From Bacillota bacterium (GTDB lineage: Bacteria; Bacillota; Clostridia; Christensenellales; SZUA-584): a stretch of DNA of 64,000 nt. Made by a program: the position numbers and the translations under genes. Each line of letters begins with the position of its first letter. The first letter of the stretch is position 1. Positions 8,233 to 16,973 of the stretch are shown here, piece after piece. Where the stretch lies: NCBI GenBank assembly GCA_023460085.1, contig JAEWRI010000001.1, positions 124,001-188,000 of the forward strand. Direction: 5' to 3'. The notes below the pieces were generated by a model. It saw only the letters and a list, made by a program, of their open reading frames with translations. It was not told the origin of the DNA and did no database searches.

Positions 8233-9054
8233 TTATTCGCGAATGTAAGCGCGCGTGATGGAGATGTCCGAATGGCCCAGTATCTCCTTGAGTTCACGCA
8301 CGTCGCGGCCTTCTTCGATGCAGCGGCGGGCAAAGCTGCGGCGCATGGTTTCCAGCGTAATGCCCTCCACTCCGGCGGCTTCGGCATACTTCTTCAGCGT
8401 CTTCCAAACCCCCTGCCGCGTAATGCCTTCTCCGTACACGTTCAGAAACAACGGGGTGTTCTGAGACGGCTGCTGCGTCTTGCGCGCCTCGATATACGCG
8501 CCCAGGCAGCGGCAGGCCTCATCGTCCATCTCCAGCGTCACGGTAAGCTCCTGCCGGCTGACATCGACGGTCTTTTCCGCCAGCCGCAGATCCTCCACGC
8601 GCAGCGCGATAAGCTCCGAAACCTTGATGCCCGTGGCATTGATGAGCGTGAACATCGCCTTGTCCCGGATGCCGCCCATGGTACGCGTATCGGGTACGGA
8701 AAGCAGCTTGTCCATCTGCTGCGCCGTCAGCGCTTTCACCCTCGGGCCGCCTTTGGTATTCAGCCTCACGCCTTTGACGGGGTTATGCCGGGCTTGTCCC
8801 ACGCCGCAAAGGTATTCGAAATACCGCTTCACCGAAGCGGTTTTGCGCTGAATACTCACCGGAGCAAGCCCCCGCTCCTCCATATGGTCGCAATATCTGC
8901 GGATGTCATCCTTCGTCACACAGTCCATGTCTTCGATGCCCCGCGCTGCCACACAGCCGCAAAACTGCTCCACATCGCGCATGTATGAATCGATGGAGAC
9001 GCTTGTCAGTTTACGTTGTTTCAGGTATTGCCTGAATAGTTCCAAGTCGATCAT
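8233..9054 (-). CDS. XerD-like tyrosine recombinase family protein with altered active site
   Basis: This 273-residue protein has the XerC/XerD layout: an N-terminal SAM-like core-binding domain (1-about 90) and a C-terminal catalytic fold. The expected catalytic set is R-K-H-R-H/W-Y. Here the box I Arg is Lys144 (TGIKVSEL), no GKGxK beta-hairpin Lys is visible, and the box II His is replaced (LETMRRS, with Arg238 kept). His261 (LGHSD) and Tyr270 are kept. It may bind DNA with reduced or no strand-exchange activity. It directly follows spoIIM; in Bacillus spoIIM also lies near xerD (ripX). I chose the ATG at 9054 behind GGTGGT; a GTG at 9063 is possible. Confidence 0.8.
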   Translation of the reverse strand: MIDLELFRQYLKQRKLTSVSIDSYMRDVEQFCGCVAARGIEDMDCVTKDDIRRYCDHMEERGLAPVSIQRKTASVKRYFEYLCGVGQARHNPVKGVRLNTKGGPRVKALTAQQMDKLLSVPDTRTMGGIRDKAMFTLINATGIKVSELIALRVEDLRLAEKTVDVSRQELTVTLEMDDEACRCLGAYIEARKTQQPSQNTPLFLNVYGEGITRQGVWKTLKKYAEAAGVEGITLETMRRSFARRCIEEGRDVRELKEILGHSDISITRAYIRE

Positions 9055-9066
9055 CAGTACCACCGT

Positions 9067-9690
9067 TTATGATATCAGCGTCATCAGCGCCGGGGTCAGC
9101 AGTGTCTCTATCGCCACCCCCAGCAGTGACACCAGGAAAACCTTCAGCATGCCTGTCAGGTACGGACGCGCCGAGAGCAGCCTGTCGCGCGTTGTGGCGG
9201 GGATCCTCCTGCACTTGATTACGGTAACGGATTGATTCAGCCCCATCACCGCAGCCTTGCATACACAGGGCAGCAGCACGAGGTTGGGCAGAAAGGTGCA
9301 AACGATCACGGCGAGGAACCCCCCCGCTCCGATGCCCAGCGACAACACCCCCACCGTGAAACCCACGCAGAATCCTTTTATCACCATCGCCAAAGCGATT
9401 ACCAGCACACCCATCATAGATAAAGAGAACACCGTTATTATCGCAAAAACCATCAGATTTTGCAAGAAAGAATTAATAAATATGCTAAAATAATCTATGT
9501 CCTGTATTTGTATGCTGACAAACAGCAGATTAATGTAATCGGAAAGCTGCTGGCGCGGGGTATCGCCAAGGCGGCTGACAGAGAAAGTACCTGCCGCAAT
9601 CCCCACCAACAAAAAGAAGATGAGCAGAAGGTACTGCACCTTGTTGTCCATCACGTCAAACCATATGCGTCTTTTCACATCGCTGATCAA
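9067..9690 (-). CDS. spoIIM: Stage II sporulation protein M
   Basis: This 207-residue membrane protein has about five hydrophobic segments and the DUF95/SpoIIM layout. With SpoIID and SpoIIP, SpoIIM forms the septal peptidoglycan-degrading machine that drives engulfment of the forespore. Gly-rich transmembrane parts include LVIALAMVIKGFCVGFTVGVLSLGIGAGGFLAVIVCTFLPNLVLLP. Translation starts at a TTG (9690) behind GGAGGCGG. The stop is 12 nt before the XerD-like start, so the two are probably cotranscribed. Confidence 0.85.
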   Translation of the reverse strand: MISDVKRRIWFDVMDNKVQYLLLIFFLLVGIAAGTFSVSRLGDTPRQQLSDYINLLFVSIQIQDIDYFSIFINSFLQNLMVFAIITVFSLSMMGVLVIALAMVIKGFCVGFTVGVLSLGIGAGGFLAVIVCTFLPNLVLLPCVCKAAVMGLNQSVTVIKCRRIPATTRDRLLSARPYLTGMLKVFLVSLLGVAIETLLTPALMTLIS

Positions 9691-9941
9691 GTCAACCGCC
9701 TCCGGCTACCCATTCACAGATAGATATGCCATGCGGGCGGCGCATATGCGGCAATGCTTCGGGACGCATCCGCAACAGACCGAACTCTTAAAAGTGACTT
9801 CAATATTTACCCATTATAACCCATGTTTTACCGTGTTTTCACATGGTGCATATTATATCGCCCCGGCGCGTGATTTGTAAAGCCGGAATTCAGCAAACTC
9901 CGCAACATAAAAGGGCTGCGGCGCAGCCCCTGCCTGTTTGC
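9691..9941. other. Intergenic region between spoIIM and spo0A
   Basis: This 251-nt AT-richer gap contains the spo0A terminator at its left end (9909-9929) and presumably the spoIIM promoter. I see no small gene or RNA motif in the rest. No clear sigma-A or sigma-E promoter could be chosen by eye. Confidence 0.5.
9909..9929 (-). terminator. Terminator downstream of spo0A
   Basis: A perfect 7-bp stem GGGCTGC/GCAGCCC with a 3-nt loop (9929-9913) is followed on the minus strand by TTTTATG. It lies 13 nt after the spo0A stop codon. Confidence 0.85.
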
Positions 9942-10721
9942 TCAGTCTACGTATTTCAGTTCGGTATTCAGCTTGTCCGCCAGCATGGCGATAAATTCTC
10001 CGTTGGTGGGCTTTCCCTTGGTATCATGTATGGTGTACCCAAAGAAATCCTCCAGCACGCGGATGTCCCCGCGGTTCCACGCGGTCTCGATGGCATGCCG
10101 CATGGCCCGCTCCACGCGTTGCGGTGTAGAATGGTATTTTTCCGCCACGCTCGCGTATAACCCGGTAGTCAGCCGGCTCATCAAATCGAAATCGTCATGC
10201 ACCAGAAGTATGGCGTCGCGCAGGTAGTAATACCCCTTGACGTTGGCGGTAATGCCCACTTTTTTGATGTGCTGTGTAATGATCTCACTGGGATTCGACG
10301 CGCGCTTGACCGGGCGCACATCGCTTTGATATTCCATCAGCTCGACAATCCGCTTTTTAAACACTTCCTTGTCGAAAGGCTTCAAGAATATATAGTCCAC
10401 GTTGAAGCTCTCCGCCTTCTTCATGATAAAATCGAGCGCGACCGCGGAAGTCATCACCACGCGGGTGGCGCTGCTGTAGCCCGATCGGGCGAGCTCCTCC
10501 AGCACCGCGAAGCCGTCCAGCATCGGCATAATGAGATCCACAATGAACAGATCCGGCTTCAGCTTTTGCACCAGGTCCACAGCCTGCCGCCCGTCGAAGG
10601 CGTATTCAATGACGGTAAACCGCCCTGTCTCCGCCAAGAAATCGGAGATAATCCGCAAATAATCGCGATTGTTATCGGCAAGGATAGCAGTAAATTTGGA
10701 ACGAGAGCACTCTTTTTCCAT
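9942..10721 (-). CDS. spo0A: Sporulation master regulator Spo0A
   Basis: This 259-residue response regulator controls entry into sporulation. The receiver domain (1-about 125) has the acidic pair in ILADNN, the phospho-acceptor Asp62 in FIVDLIMP, the switch Ser/Thr in VVMTSAVA and Lys in FLKPFD. The C-terminal domain carries the highly conserved Spo0A DNA-binding helices, visible as YHSTPQRVERAMRHAIETAWNRGD and KPTNGEFIAMLADKL. It lies downstream of spoIVB, as in most endospore formers. The ATG at 10721 is preceded by AAGGAAT at rather long spacing. Confidence 0.97.
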   Translation of the reverse strand: MEKECSRSKFTAILADNNRDYLRIISDFLAETGRFTVIEYAFDGRQAVDLVQKLKPDLFIVDLIMPMLDGFAVLEELARSGYSSATRVVMTSAVALDFIMKKAESFNVDYIFLKPFDKEVFKKRIVELMEYQSDVRPVKRASNPSEIITQHIKKVGITANVKGYYYLRDAILLVHDDFDLMSRLTTGLYASVAEKYHSTPQRVERAMRHAIETAWNRGDIRVLEDFFGYTIHDTKGKPTNGEFIAMLADKLNTELKYVD

Positions 10722-10764
10722 AATTAATAAATTCCTTGTCTCTATAAATAATACATTAATGAAA

Positions 10765-10786
10765 GATTCACGGTAGATTCACGGTA
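10765..10786. repeat. Perfect tandem 11-bp repeat upstream of spo0A
   Basis: Two head-to-tail copies of GATTCACGGTA lie 44-65 nt upstream of the spo0A start codon. The position suits a regulator-binding site in the promoter region, but no known sporulation-box consensus matches. Confidence 0.6.
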
Positions 10787-10856
10787 GTTATTCAACACAA
10801 CCATGAAAAACCCTTTTCTGGTAATCATTAATTCTAAAACAGTACATAATTCGCTA

Positions 10857-10867
10857 TTTTTCGACAA
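10857..10867 (-). promoter_or_regulatory. Putative Spo0A box between spoIVB and spo0A
   Basis: The minus strand reads TTGTCGAAAAA, matching the core TGTCGAA of the 0A box. It lies about 136 nt upstream of the spo0A start, immediately after the spoIVB stop. This is consistent with Spo0A autoregulation as known in Bacillus subtilis. A single site judged by eye. Confidence 0.5.
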
Positions 10868-10868
10868 T

Positions 10869-12134
10869 TCACTGTTCTATTTGATCCAGCATCCAGTCGA
10901 CATACAGGCCATATCCTTTGGTGGGGTTGTTGACAAATACGTGCGTCACCGCGCCCACAAGCTTGCCGTTCTGCAATATGGGGCTGCCGCTCATGCCCTG
11001 TACGATGCCGCCTGTCACTTCCAGCAGCTCCGGGTCGGTGACGCGCAGTACGATGCCCTTCTGCTCCGGCGAGGCTTGCGGATTGAGCTTGATGATCTCA
11101 CAGTCGAATTCCTTAACGCCCTCCCCGTCGATGGTGGCGAGTATCGTCGCCGCGCCTAATTTCACCTCGTCCCGGCTGGCAACGGGAATGGGGTCGGAGA
11201 ATTTCGTCATATCGACGTCCTCGTACAGCGGGCCGTAGATGCCGTATTCGCAGTTCTGCTGGATAAGCCCCATCATGCCGGACGCGCTGGAGAAGTAGCC
11301 TTTGATCTCGCCCGGCGCGCCGTTTTCGCCCCGGTGCACCTGAATGACCTCGGAGAAATAGATCTCGCCTTCACGTACCGTCAGTATGCTTCCCGTATCG
11401 ATGTCGCAGATCGCGTGGCCCAGCCCGGCGAACCAGTGATCGTTTCCCGTGCTGATGAAGGTCAGCGTACCCACGCCCGCGGTGCTGTCGCGCACCCAGA
11501 TGCCAAGCCGCTTCTTTCCGTCCGAAAAGTCCGTTACGGGATCGATGCTGAGCGTCATCTCGCGCCCGGCCCTGTCCACCACGATCTTCAGCGTGCCCGC
11601 GGTGTTCTCCACAATCTCCGAGACATGATCCGCGTCATTCACTTCGGTACCGTTGATGGAGAGTATGACGTCGCCCGGCAGCATGCCCGCCTCGCGCGCC
11701 GGGTTGACGACCTCGCCGCCCTCCAGCTGTATGCCCGTGATGCCCACGACGAGCGCGCCCTTCGTATATAATGTGACGCCGATGCTCTGCCCGCCCGGGA
11801 TCACCATGACATCGTCGCTGACGTTCACCTTGACCGTTTTGACCGGCACGCCGAATAATGACAGCGAAATGGTGGTTTCGCCGCTGTCCACGGACTGTAT
11901 TGTCAGCTGCCGTTCACCGGTTGCTTCCGCCAGCGTCTGCCCTGCGATACTGACGACACCCGTCGATTCCACATCGACCTGCACCGGCAGCCCCAGATCC
12001 AGCGTACGCGACGCGCCCTTGCGCAGGTATATCTCGTCCGGCAGGCTCGAAAAGAGCTGCACCGAAGGCAGCAGATGAATGGCACACAGCAATAAGACAA
12101 ATAAAAGCCCGAAGGCCTTGACGGCTTTTTTCAA
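10869..12134 (-). CDS. spoIVB: SpoIVB peptidase (S55 family)
   Basis: This 421-residue serine protease is secreted from the forespore into the intermembrane space and triggers processing of pro-sigma-K by cutting SpoIVFA. The N-terminus is a membrane anchor (KAFGLLFVLLLCAIHLLP). A PDZ domain (about 130-210) contains AREAGMLPGDVILSINGTEV. The protease part shows the catalytic His in GLGHAICDIDTG and the catalytic Ser in QGMSGSPILQNGKLVGAVTHV. It starts at a TTG behind GGGGTG. The neighbours recN upstream and spo0A downstream are the usual ones. Confidence 0.96.
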   Translation of the reverse strand: MKKAVKAFGLLFVLLLCAIHLLPSVQLFSSLPDEIYLRKGASRTLDLGLPVQVDVESTGVVSIAGQTLAEATGERQLTIQSVDSGETTISLSLFGVPVKTVKVNVSDDVMVIPGGQSIGVTLYTKGALVVGITGIQLEGGEVVNPAREAGMLPGDVILSINGTEVNDADHVSEIVENTAGTLKIVVDRAGREMTLSIDPVTDFSDGKKRLGIWVRDSTAGVGTLTFISTGNDHWFAGLGHAICDIDTGSILTVREGEIYFSEVIQVHRGENGAPGEIKGYFSSASGMMGLIQQNCEYGIYGPLYEDVDMTKFSDPIPVASRDEVKLGAATILATIDGEGVKEFDCEIIKLNPQASPEQKGIVLRVTDPELLEVTGGIVQGMSGSPILQNGKLVGAVTHVFVNNPTKGYGLYVDWMLDQIEQ

Positions 12135-12460
12135 AAAAACACCCCTTCGACAAACTCTGATGTTATTGTCGCTAGGGGCGTTCTGATTTATGCGATGTAA
12201 TTTTTAGGGCGCAATAATGCGCGATTTTTATTTTCTGATAATATCGGCATATCATACGGGTCGTATCCGCTTATCGTGCAGACGGGTGATTCCCGGCCTG
12301 CGTCGATTCGTGCACCGCGATGCCGTTATTCGAAAAGCGCAATAAACGCCCATTCCGTTTCCGCCGCAACGGTTCCCCACGCGCCCGCAGCAATAAAAAT
12401 GCCGCTGTACGCATGGCGCACAGGGCCGGAATATCGATGTAATAACCGAATAAAAACAGC
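12135..12460. other. Gene-free region between spoIVB and recN
   Basis: These 326 nt hold no plausible coding frame. A small inverted repeat GCGCA-ATAA-TGCGC (near 12211-12224) is followed by T-rich sequence on the + strand, where no gene ends. The stretch should contain the spoIVB promoter, expected to be forespore-specific, but I could not place it with confidence. Confidence 0.5.
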
Positions 12461-14146
12461 TTACGTCCCGCAGGAACCCTTGAACAGCGACGCCCTGTCC
12501 AGCATCTCCAGCGCGTGCGCCTGTGTGACGGCGGTTTCTCCGCCCGAAAGGCGCGCTACCTCCTGCACGCGCTGCTCCCCAAGGAGCCGCGTCAGATGGG
12601 TGCGTGTGGAGATTTCGTCGCTTTCCTTGGCGACGAGGAAATGCGCGTCCGCCATGGCCGCAATCTGCGGCAGGTGCGTCACGCAGACGACCTGACGGCC
12701 CAGCGAGATGCGGAACAGCTTTTCCGCCACGACCTGCGCCATGCGCCCGCTGATGCCTGTGTCGATTTCGTCGAATATCATCGTGGGGATGCCGCCCCGG
12801 TCCGCCGCGATGTTCTTCAGCGCCAGCATGATGCGCGAAACCTCGCCTCCCGAGGCCACCTTGCGCAGCGGCTTTACAGGCTCGCCGCGGTTTGCCGAAA
12901 TGAAGAACTCCACGGTATCGATGCCGTTTCTCGAGAAATTGCAGCCTTCCTCGTCCGCCAGCTCCGCAAAGCTGACCGCGAAGGACGCCGACGCCATGCC
13001 GAGGTCTGAAAGCTGCTCCGTCATGCCGCGCTCGAAGACTTCGGCGGCTTCCCGGCGCAGCGCGGACAGGCGCACGGATTTTTGGTACAGCGCGGCGCGC
13101 AGCCGCTTTGCCTTCTCGGAAAGCTCCTTTGCCAGCGCCTCGCTGTCCTGAAGGTCCGAAAGCTCCTGCGTCACCTTTTGGATGAAAGCGCCCGTCACCA
13201 CCGGGTCACCGTATTTTCGTGCCAGCGTGTGAATGAGCGCGAGGCGCTCCTCCGTCCGCTCCAGCTCGCCCGCGTCGAAGGAAAGCGCGTCCTTGTCCTG
13301 ACGCACGTCGTCCGACAGCGCTTCCAGCGCGTAATACGCCTCGTCGGCGCGCGCCGCGAACCCTTCGTACTTTTCGTCCACGTCGCCGATGCCCGACAGC
13401 TTCGCCGACGCGTCCCGCAGCGCGGCAAGCACGCTGCCCTCGGCGTCGTACAGCAGGCCGTAGGCCGCTTCCAGCGCCTCCGCCAGACGCTCCACGGCGT
13501 TCATGCGCTTGCGCTGCTGCAGCAGCGCCTCTTCCTCGCCCTCGGCGATATTGGCCTGACGGATTTCTTCCGCTTGATATTTCAGTATGTCGATGCGCCT
13601 TTCGCGTTCCTCTCCCGCCAGCAGCGTTTTCAGACGCGACAGTACGCCGGTGTATTCCATGTAGGCGGCGGAAACCTCCGCCTGCGCCTCCGCGATGCGC
13701 GGGTCGAAGCCGTCCAGCATCGCCATATGGTTTTTCTCGCTGAGCAGCGACTGGTGCTCGTGCTGCCCGTGAACGTCCACCAGCCGGTCGCTCACCGCCT
13801 TCAGCACCGCCAGCGTCACCAGCGCGCCGTTGACGCGGCAGACGCTCTTGCCTGAAACGGTGATTTCGCGCGAAAGCACGAGTTCCTCCTCCGGCTCTAT
13901 CTCCTGCTCCGAAAGAAGCCCGTCCACGCACCGGGCGTCGGTAAAATACGCCTCCACCACGGCTTTCTCCGCGCCCGTGCGGATCATCTCGCGGTCGGCA
14001 CGCTCGCCCAGCACCAGATTCACCGCATCCACGATGATGGATTTGCCCGCGCCGGTTTCGCCCGAAAGCACGTTCATGCCGCCCGAAAGCGACACTTCGA
14101 GCTCGGTGATCAGTGCGATATTTTTAATCAGCAATCTTGAAAGCAT
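12461..14146 (-). CDS. recN: DNA repair protein RecN
   Basis: This 561-residue SMC-like ATPase acts early in double-strand break repair. The N-terminal Walker A reads GETGAGKS near residues 31-38. Long coiled-coil segments fill residues about 150-380. The C-terminal half has the ABC signature region VASGGEVSRIMLALK and Walker B as TMIFDEIDTGISG. Length is typical. The gene follows argR after a 16-nt gap, a conserved order in Firmicutes. Confidence 0.97.
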   Translation of the reverse strand: MLSRLLIKNIALITELEVSLSGGMNVLSGETGAGKSIIVDAVNLVLGERADREMIRTGAEKAVVEAYFTDARCVDGLLSEQEIEPEEELVLSREITVSGKSVCRVNGALVTLAVLKAVSDRLVDVHGQHEHQSLLSEKNHMAMLDGFDPRIAEAQAEVSAAYMEYTGVLSRLKTLLAGEERERRIDILKYQAEEIRQANIAEGEEEALLQQRKRMNAVERLAEALEAAYGLLYDAEGSVLAALRDASAKLSGIGDVDEKYEGFAARADEAYYALEALSDDVRQDKDALSFDAGELERTEERLALIHTLARKYGDPVVTGAFIQKVTQELSDLQDSEALAKELSEKAKRLRAALYQKSVRLSALRREAAEVFERGMTEQLSDLGMASASFAVSFAELADEEGCNFSRNGIDTVEFFISANRGEPVKPLRKVASGGEVSRIMLALKNIAADRGGIPTMIFDEIDTGISGRMAQVVAEKLFRISLGRQVVCVTHLPQIAAMADAHFLVAKESDEISTRTHLTRLLGEQRVQEVARLSGGETAVTQAHALEMLDRASLFKGSCGT

Positions 14147-14162
14147 AGTGTTTTCCTGCGCG

Positions 14163-14621
14163 TCAGCGTTTGCTCCGCATCATCCGGCCCAGCTCCTCCA
14201 CGACCCTCTTCTGCATGCCCTCCTGCCGGACCGCGATGAAGATGGTGTTGTCGCCCGCCAGCGTACCCGCTACCTCGGACATGTCCATCTCGTCGATGGC
14301 CTCCGCGGCGGCGTTGGCGCTGCCTGTCATCGTGCGCACCACCACCAGCGAAGCCGCCTGCTCCACCGATACCACGGTTTCACGGAATACGCGTTTGAAC
14401 ACGTCGAGCTTGCCCAGCTGGCCTTTGCCCGCCACGGCGTACTTGTAGCTGCCGCTCTCCCCCTGCACCTTGACGAGCTTTAATTCCTTGATGTCGCGCG
14501 AGATGGTGGCCTGCGTCACTTCGAAGCCCATGCTGCCCAGAATTTCGGAGAGCTGCTCCTGCGTTTCGACGTCGTGGTTCTCGATGATCTCGAGTATGGT
14601 GCTCTGTCTTCCCTGTTTCAC
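14163..14621 (-). CDS. argR: Arginine repressor ArgR/AhrC
   Basis: This 152-residue hexameric transcription factor senses arginine and controls its synthesis and breakdown. Residues 1-about 70 form the winged helix, with EQLSEILGSMGFEVTQATISRDIKELKLVKV. The C-terminal oligomerisation and arginine-binding domain contains VVVRTMTGSANAAAEAIDEMDMSEVAGTLAGDNTIF. The GTG or ATG start region lies 14 nt after nadK. It sits between nadK and recN, as in many clostridia; the linkage is positional rather than functional. Confidence 0.95.
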   Translation of the reverse strand: MKQGRQSTILEIIENHDVETQEQLSEILGSMGFEVTQATISRDIKELKLVKVQGESGSYKYAVAGKGQLGKLDVFKRVFRETVVSVEQAASLVVVRTMTGSANAAAEAIDEMDMSEVAGTLAGDNTIFIAVRQEGMQKRVVEELGRMMRSKR

Positions 14622-14635
14622 TTAGCCCTCCTCTT

Positions 14636-15478
14636 TTACCAATCCCAGCTTAAGAATTTCGATCTCAGCAGCGGATAAAAATACCCCTCATGGAAGCGAA
14701 TGAAGCGCGCCTGATGTTCTGAACGGCGGATGTGTATGGTTTCGCCCTGGCACAGCTGCCGCTGAAACATGCCGTCGCACGAGAGTATGATGTCCGCGTC
14801 AAACTCCGGACGAACCACCACGGCGTCGTCCGCCGACACCACCAGCGTGCGCGAATGCAGCGTGTGCGGCGATACGGGCGTGACGAGCATGCACTCCAGG
14901 CACGGCGTCACAATGGGCCCGCCCGCGGAAAGCGAATACGCCGTGGAACCGGTGGGTGTGGATACGAGCATACCGTCGCACGATACACTGTCCGCCAGCG
15001 CGCCGTTGACGGAAAGCGCCACGCGGATGGTGCGCGATATGTCACGCTTCATCACCGCCGCGTCGTTCAGCGCCTCGGTTTCCAGCACCGCCGTTTCTCC
15101 GTGCATCACCGTGCAGCGCAGCATCAGCCGCTGCTCCACCGAATACCGCCCGGCCTCCAGCTCGTCCAGCGCCAGCGGGATGCCGCCCAGCTCCACCTCT
15201 GTCAGAAAGCCCAGCCGCCCGAGGTTGATGCCCAGCATGGGCACGCCATGGCCGCATGTCTTCGCGGCGGCGCGCAGCAGTGTGCCGTCCCCGCCCAGCA
15301 CAAACAGGCAGTCGATTGCGGAATAGTCTATCGTATCGCTTTCTCCGCCCGGCATACAGTCCGCGTCGAAATATACGGAAACACCGCGCGCGCGCAGCAT
15401 GGCCGCGAGGCCGAGCGCGCCCGCGTATTGAATATCTTTGGTCAGATTGGAGTATATACCTACATTACGCATGTTCAT
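14636..15478 (-). CDS. nadK: NAD kinase
   Basis: This roughly 280-residue enzyme phosphorylates NAD to NADP. The GGDGT signature is present as LFVLGGDGTLLRAA, followed by GINLGRLGFLTEV. The C-terminal domain has DGMLVSTPTGSTAYSLSAGGPIV. The start is uncertain. The frame opens at a GTG (15517), but homology begins at MRNVGIYSN, and ATGs at 15487, 15478 and 15472 all lack a strong Shine-Dalgarno. I chose 15478. It sits between tlyA and argR in the same orientation. Confidence 0.93.
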   Translation of the reverse strand: MNMRNVGIYSNLTKDIQYAGALGLAAMLRARGVSVYFDADCMPGGESDTIDYSAIDCLFVLGGDGTLLRAAAKTCGHGVPMLGINLGRLGFLTEVELGGIPLALDELEAGRYSVEQRLMLRCTVMHGETAVLETEALNDAAVMKRDISRTIRVALSVNGALADSVSCDGMLVSTPTGSTAYSLSAGGPIVTPCLECMLVTPVSPHTLHSRTLVVSADDAVVVRPEFDADIILSCDGMFQRQLCQGETIHIRRSEHQARFIRFHEGYFYPLLRSKFLSWDW

Positions 15479-15533
15479 TGACGCCATTATACTGAATTCT
15501 GGATATTTATACAACACCAGTCGGGATGTTTTT

Positions 15534-16328
15534 TTACGCCAGTTCAGCGTGCGCTTCCGCCACCACGCTCAAAACGTCGAGCGTGACGGCACTCTCTTCG
15601 CTGGTAAAGTGCGCGAGGTACTCGATGTTGCCCTGCGGCCCTTTGACGGGGCTGAAGGTAAGCCCGCGCACGGCAAGCCCCATTCCCCGCGCAGCCTCCA
15701 GCACGCTTTGAACCACCTCGGCGTGGGTGTCCGCGTCCCGCACGACGCCGTGCTTGCCCACCTTGCCGCGGCCCGCCTCGAACTGCGGCTTAATCAGCGC
15801 GGCAACGGCATAAGGCGGCGCCAGCACCCGAGTCAGCGCGGGCAGTATCAGTTTCAGCGAAATGAAGGAAACGTCCACGCTGGCAAAGCATGCGGGCCTG
15901 ACGAACATGGAGGGTTCCATATAGCGCGCGTTGCAGCGCTCCATCACAGTCACGCGGCTGTCCTGCCGCAGCCGCCACGCCAGCTGCCCGTAGCCCACGT
16001 CCACGGAATACACATGGGCCGCGCCGCGTTGCAGCATGCAGTCCGTAAAGCCGCCCGTGGACGCGCCCACGTCGATGCAGACCTTATCCGCGACATCGAT
16101 GCCGAAAGCTTGAAACGCTTTTTCGAGCTTCTGTCCGCCGCGGCTGACGAAATCCTCGCCGCCGCGCACGGAAACCTGCTGCCCCTCGGCTACTGTCGCC
16201 GCGGGCTTCGAACAAACCTGCCCGTCCAGCAGCACCGCGCCCGCAATCACCAGCGCGCGCGCCTTTTCGCGGCTTTCTGAGAGGCCGTTTTCAAACAGGT
16301 ATACGTCCAGACGCTTCTTCTCAGCCAC
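15534..16328 (-). CDS. tlyA: TlyA-family rRNA (cytidine-2'-O)-methyltransferase / S4-domain protein
   Basis: This 264-residue protein joins an N-terminal S4 RNA-binding domain (KKRLDVYLFENGLSESREKARALV) to an FtsJ-like methyltransferase with the SAM-binding motif DVGASTGGFTDCMLQRGA. Mycobacterial TlyA methylates 16S and 23S rRNA; the Firmicutes homologues (YqxC) are less studied. I chose the GTG at 16328 because GAGGAAAA precedes it. It then overlaps the upstream oapA stop by 8 nt, so the two are probably coupled. Confidence 0.92.
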   Translation of the reverse strand: MAEKKRLDVYLFENGLSESREKARALVIAGAVLLDGQVCSKPAATVAEGQQVSVRGGEDFVSRGGQKLEKAFQAFGIDVADKVCIDVGASTGGFTDCMLQRGAAHVYSVDVGYGQLAWRLRQDSRVTVMERCNARYMEPSMFVRPACFASVDVSFISLKLILPALTRVLAPPYAVAALIKPQFEAGRGKVGKHGVVRDADTHAEVVQSVLEAARGMGLAVRGLTFSPVKGPQGNIEYLAHFTSEESAVTLDVLSVVAEAHAELA

Positions 16329-16896
16329 GGCGCTTTTCCTCACGCATGAAGAACGACGCCAGATATGCCACGAAGCTCACAATCTCCTTATTCTTGCGGA
16401 TGCCGACGGTTTTGCCGATGGACTTGCCCGATATGGTCAGCGCCGCGATGACGCTGGAAATGGCGATGGCCGGAATGAACGCCTCTACCTCGGTAAGCGA
16501 GCCCGCCTTGGATGCGCCCTCAATAATTTTTGCGGCGATGGCCGCACCCGCCGCGCCCGATACGATGCCGCAGATGTCGCCCGCGACGTCCCCGCAGATG
16601 TTGGATACGATGTCTGCGTTCTGAAGCAGCCTGAGTGCACTCTTGGCGCGTTTGATTTTCCGGGAAGCCATCGATATGAAGGGCGTGGAATCGCACGTCG
16701 CGAATGCCATGCCGACGAGGTCCGCCACGATGCCCAGCAGCATGATGAACAGCACGATGAAGGCTGCCGGAACCAGCGGCAGTGTACCCATCAGCAGCTC
16801 CGTAACCACGCTGATACCCGCCGTCAGTATCAGCGAGATGATCAGTATCTTCGCGGGCCAGTAGCGCACGCTTCGGTTTTTCTTGTTTTTACCCAA
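16321..16896 (-). CDS. oapA: OapA-like membrane protein (partner of OLE RNA)
   Basis: This 191-residue protein has four hydrophobic segments, near residues 15-35, 42-66, 105-122 and 141-160, and a Lys/Arg-rich N-terminus. Three things point to OapA, the membrane protein that binds OLE RNA. The size is right. A DxxxD pair lies at residues 103 and 107 (CGDVAGDICG), the place where OapA of Bacillus halodurans has its functionally important Asp pair. And the gene lies directly behind a 600-nt structured RNA and in front of tlyA, argR and recN, the known ole neighbourhood. Some databases label such proteins as CorB-like transporters. Translation starts at a TTG behind GGAGAAGGA. Confidence 0.75.
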   Translation of the reverse strand: MGKNKKNRSVRYWPAKILIISLILTAGISVVTELLMGTLPLVPAAFIVLFIMLLGIVADLVGMAFATCDSTPFISMASRKIKRAKSALRLLQNADIVSNICGDVAGDICGIVSGAAGAAIAAKIIEGASKAGSLTEVEAFIPAIAISSVIAALTISGKSIGKTVGIRKNKEIVSFVAYLASFFMREEKRRG

Positions 16897-16920
16897 ATCC
16901 TTCTCCGAAATGAATGTTTG

Positions 16921-16958
16921 ACATAACGAACGGGCGGCCGCCAGCCGCCCATGTTTTT
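16921..16958 (-). other. GC-rich hairpin in the ole-oapA spacer
   Basis: GGGCGGC/GCCGCCC with a 5-nt loop lies between the 3' end of the putative OLE RNA and oapA. There is no proper T-run directly after it. It could be a weak terminator or a processing stem separating the RNA from the oapA message. Confidence 0.5.
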
Positions 16959-16973
16959 TTGCAATAAAAAACA

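Noticed and set aside
12134..12155. 0A box upstream of spoIVB (TTTGTCGAAG)
   Set aside because: It overlaps the ribosome-binding site of spoIVB, a forespore gene not known to be under Spo0A, so it is probably chance.
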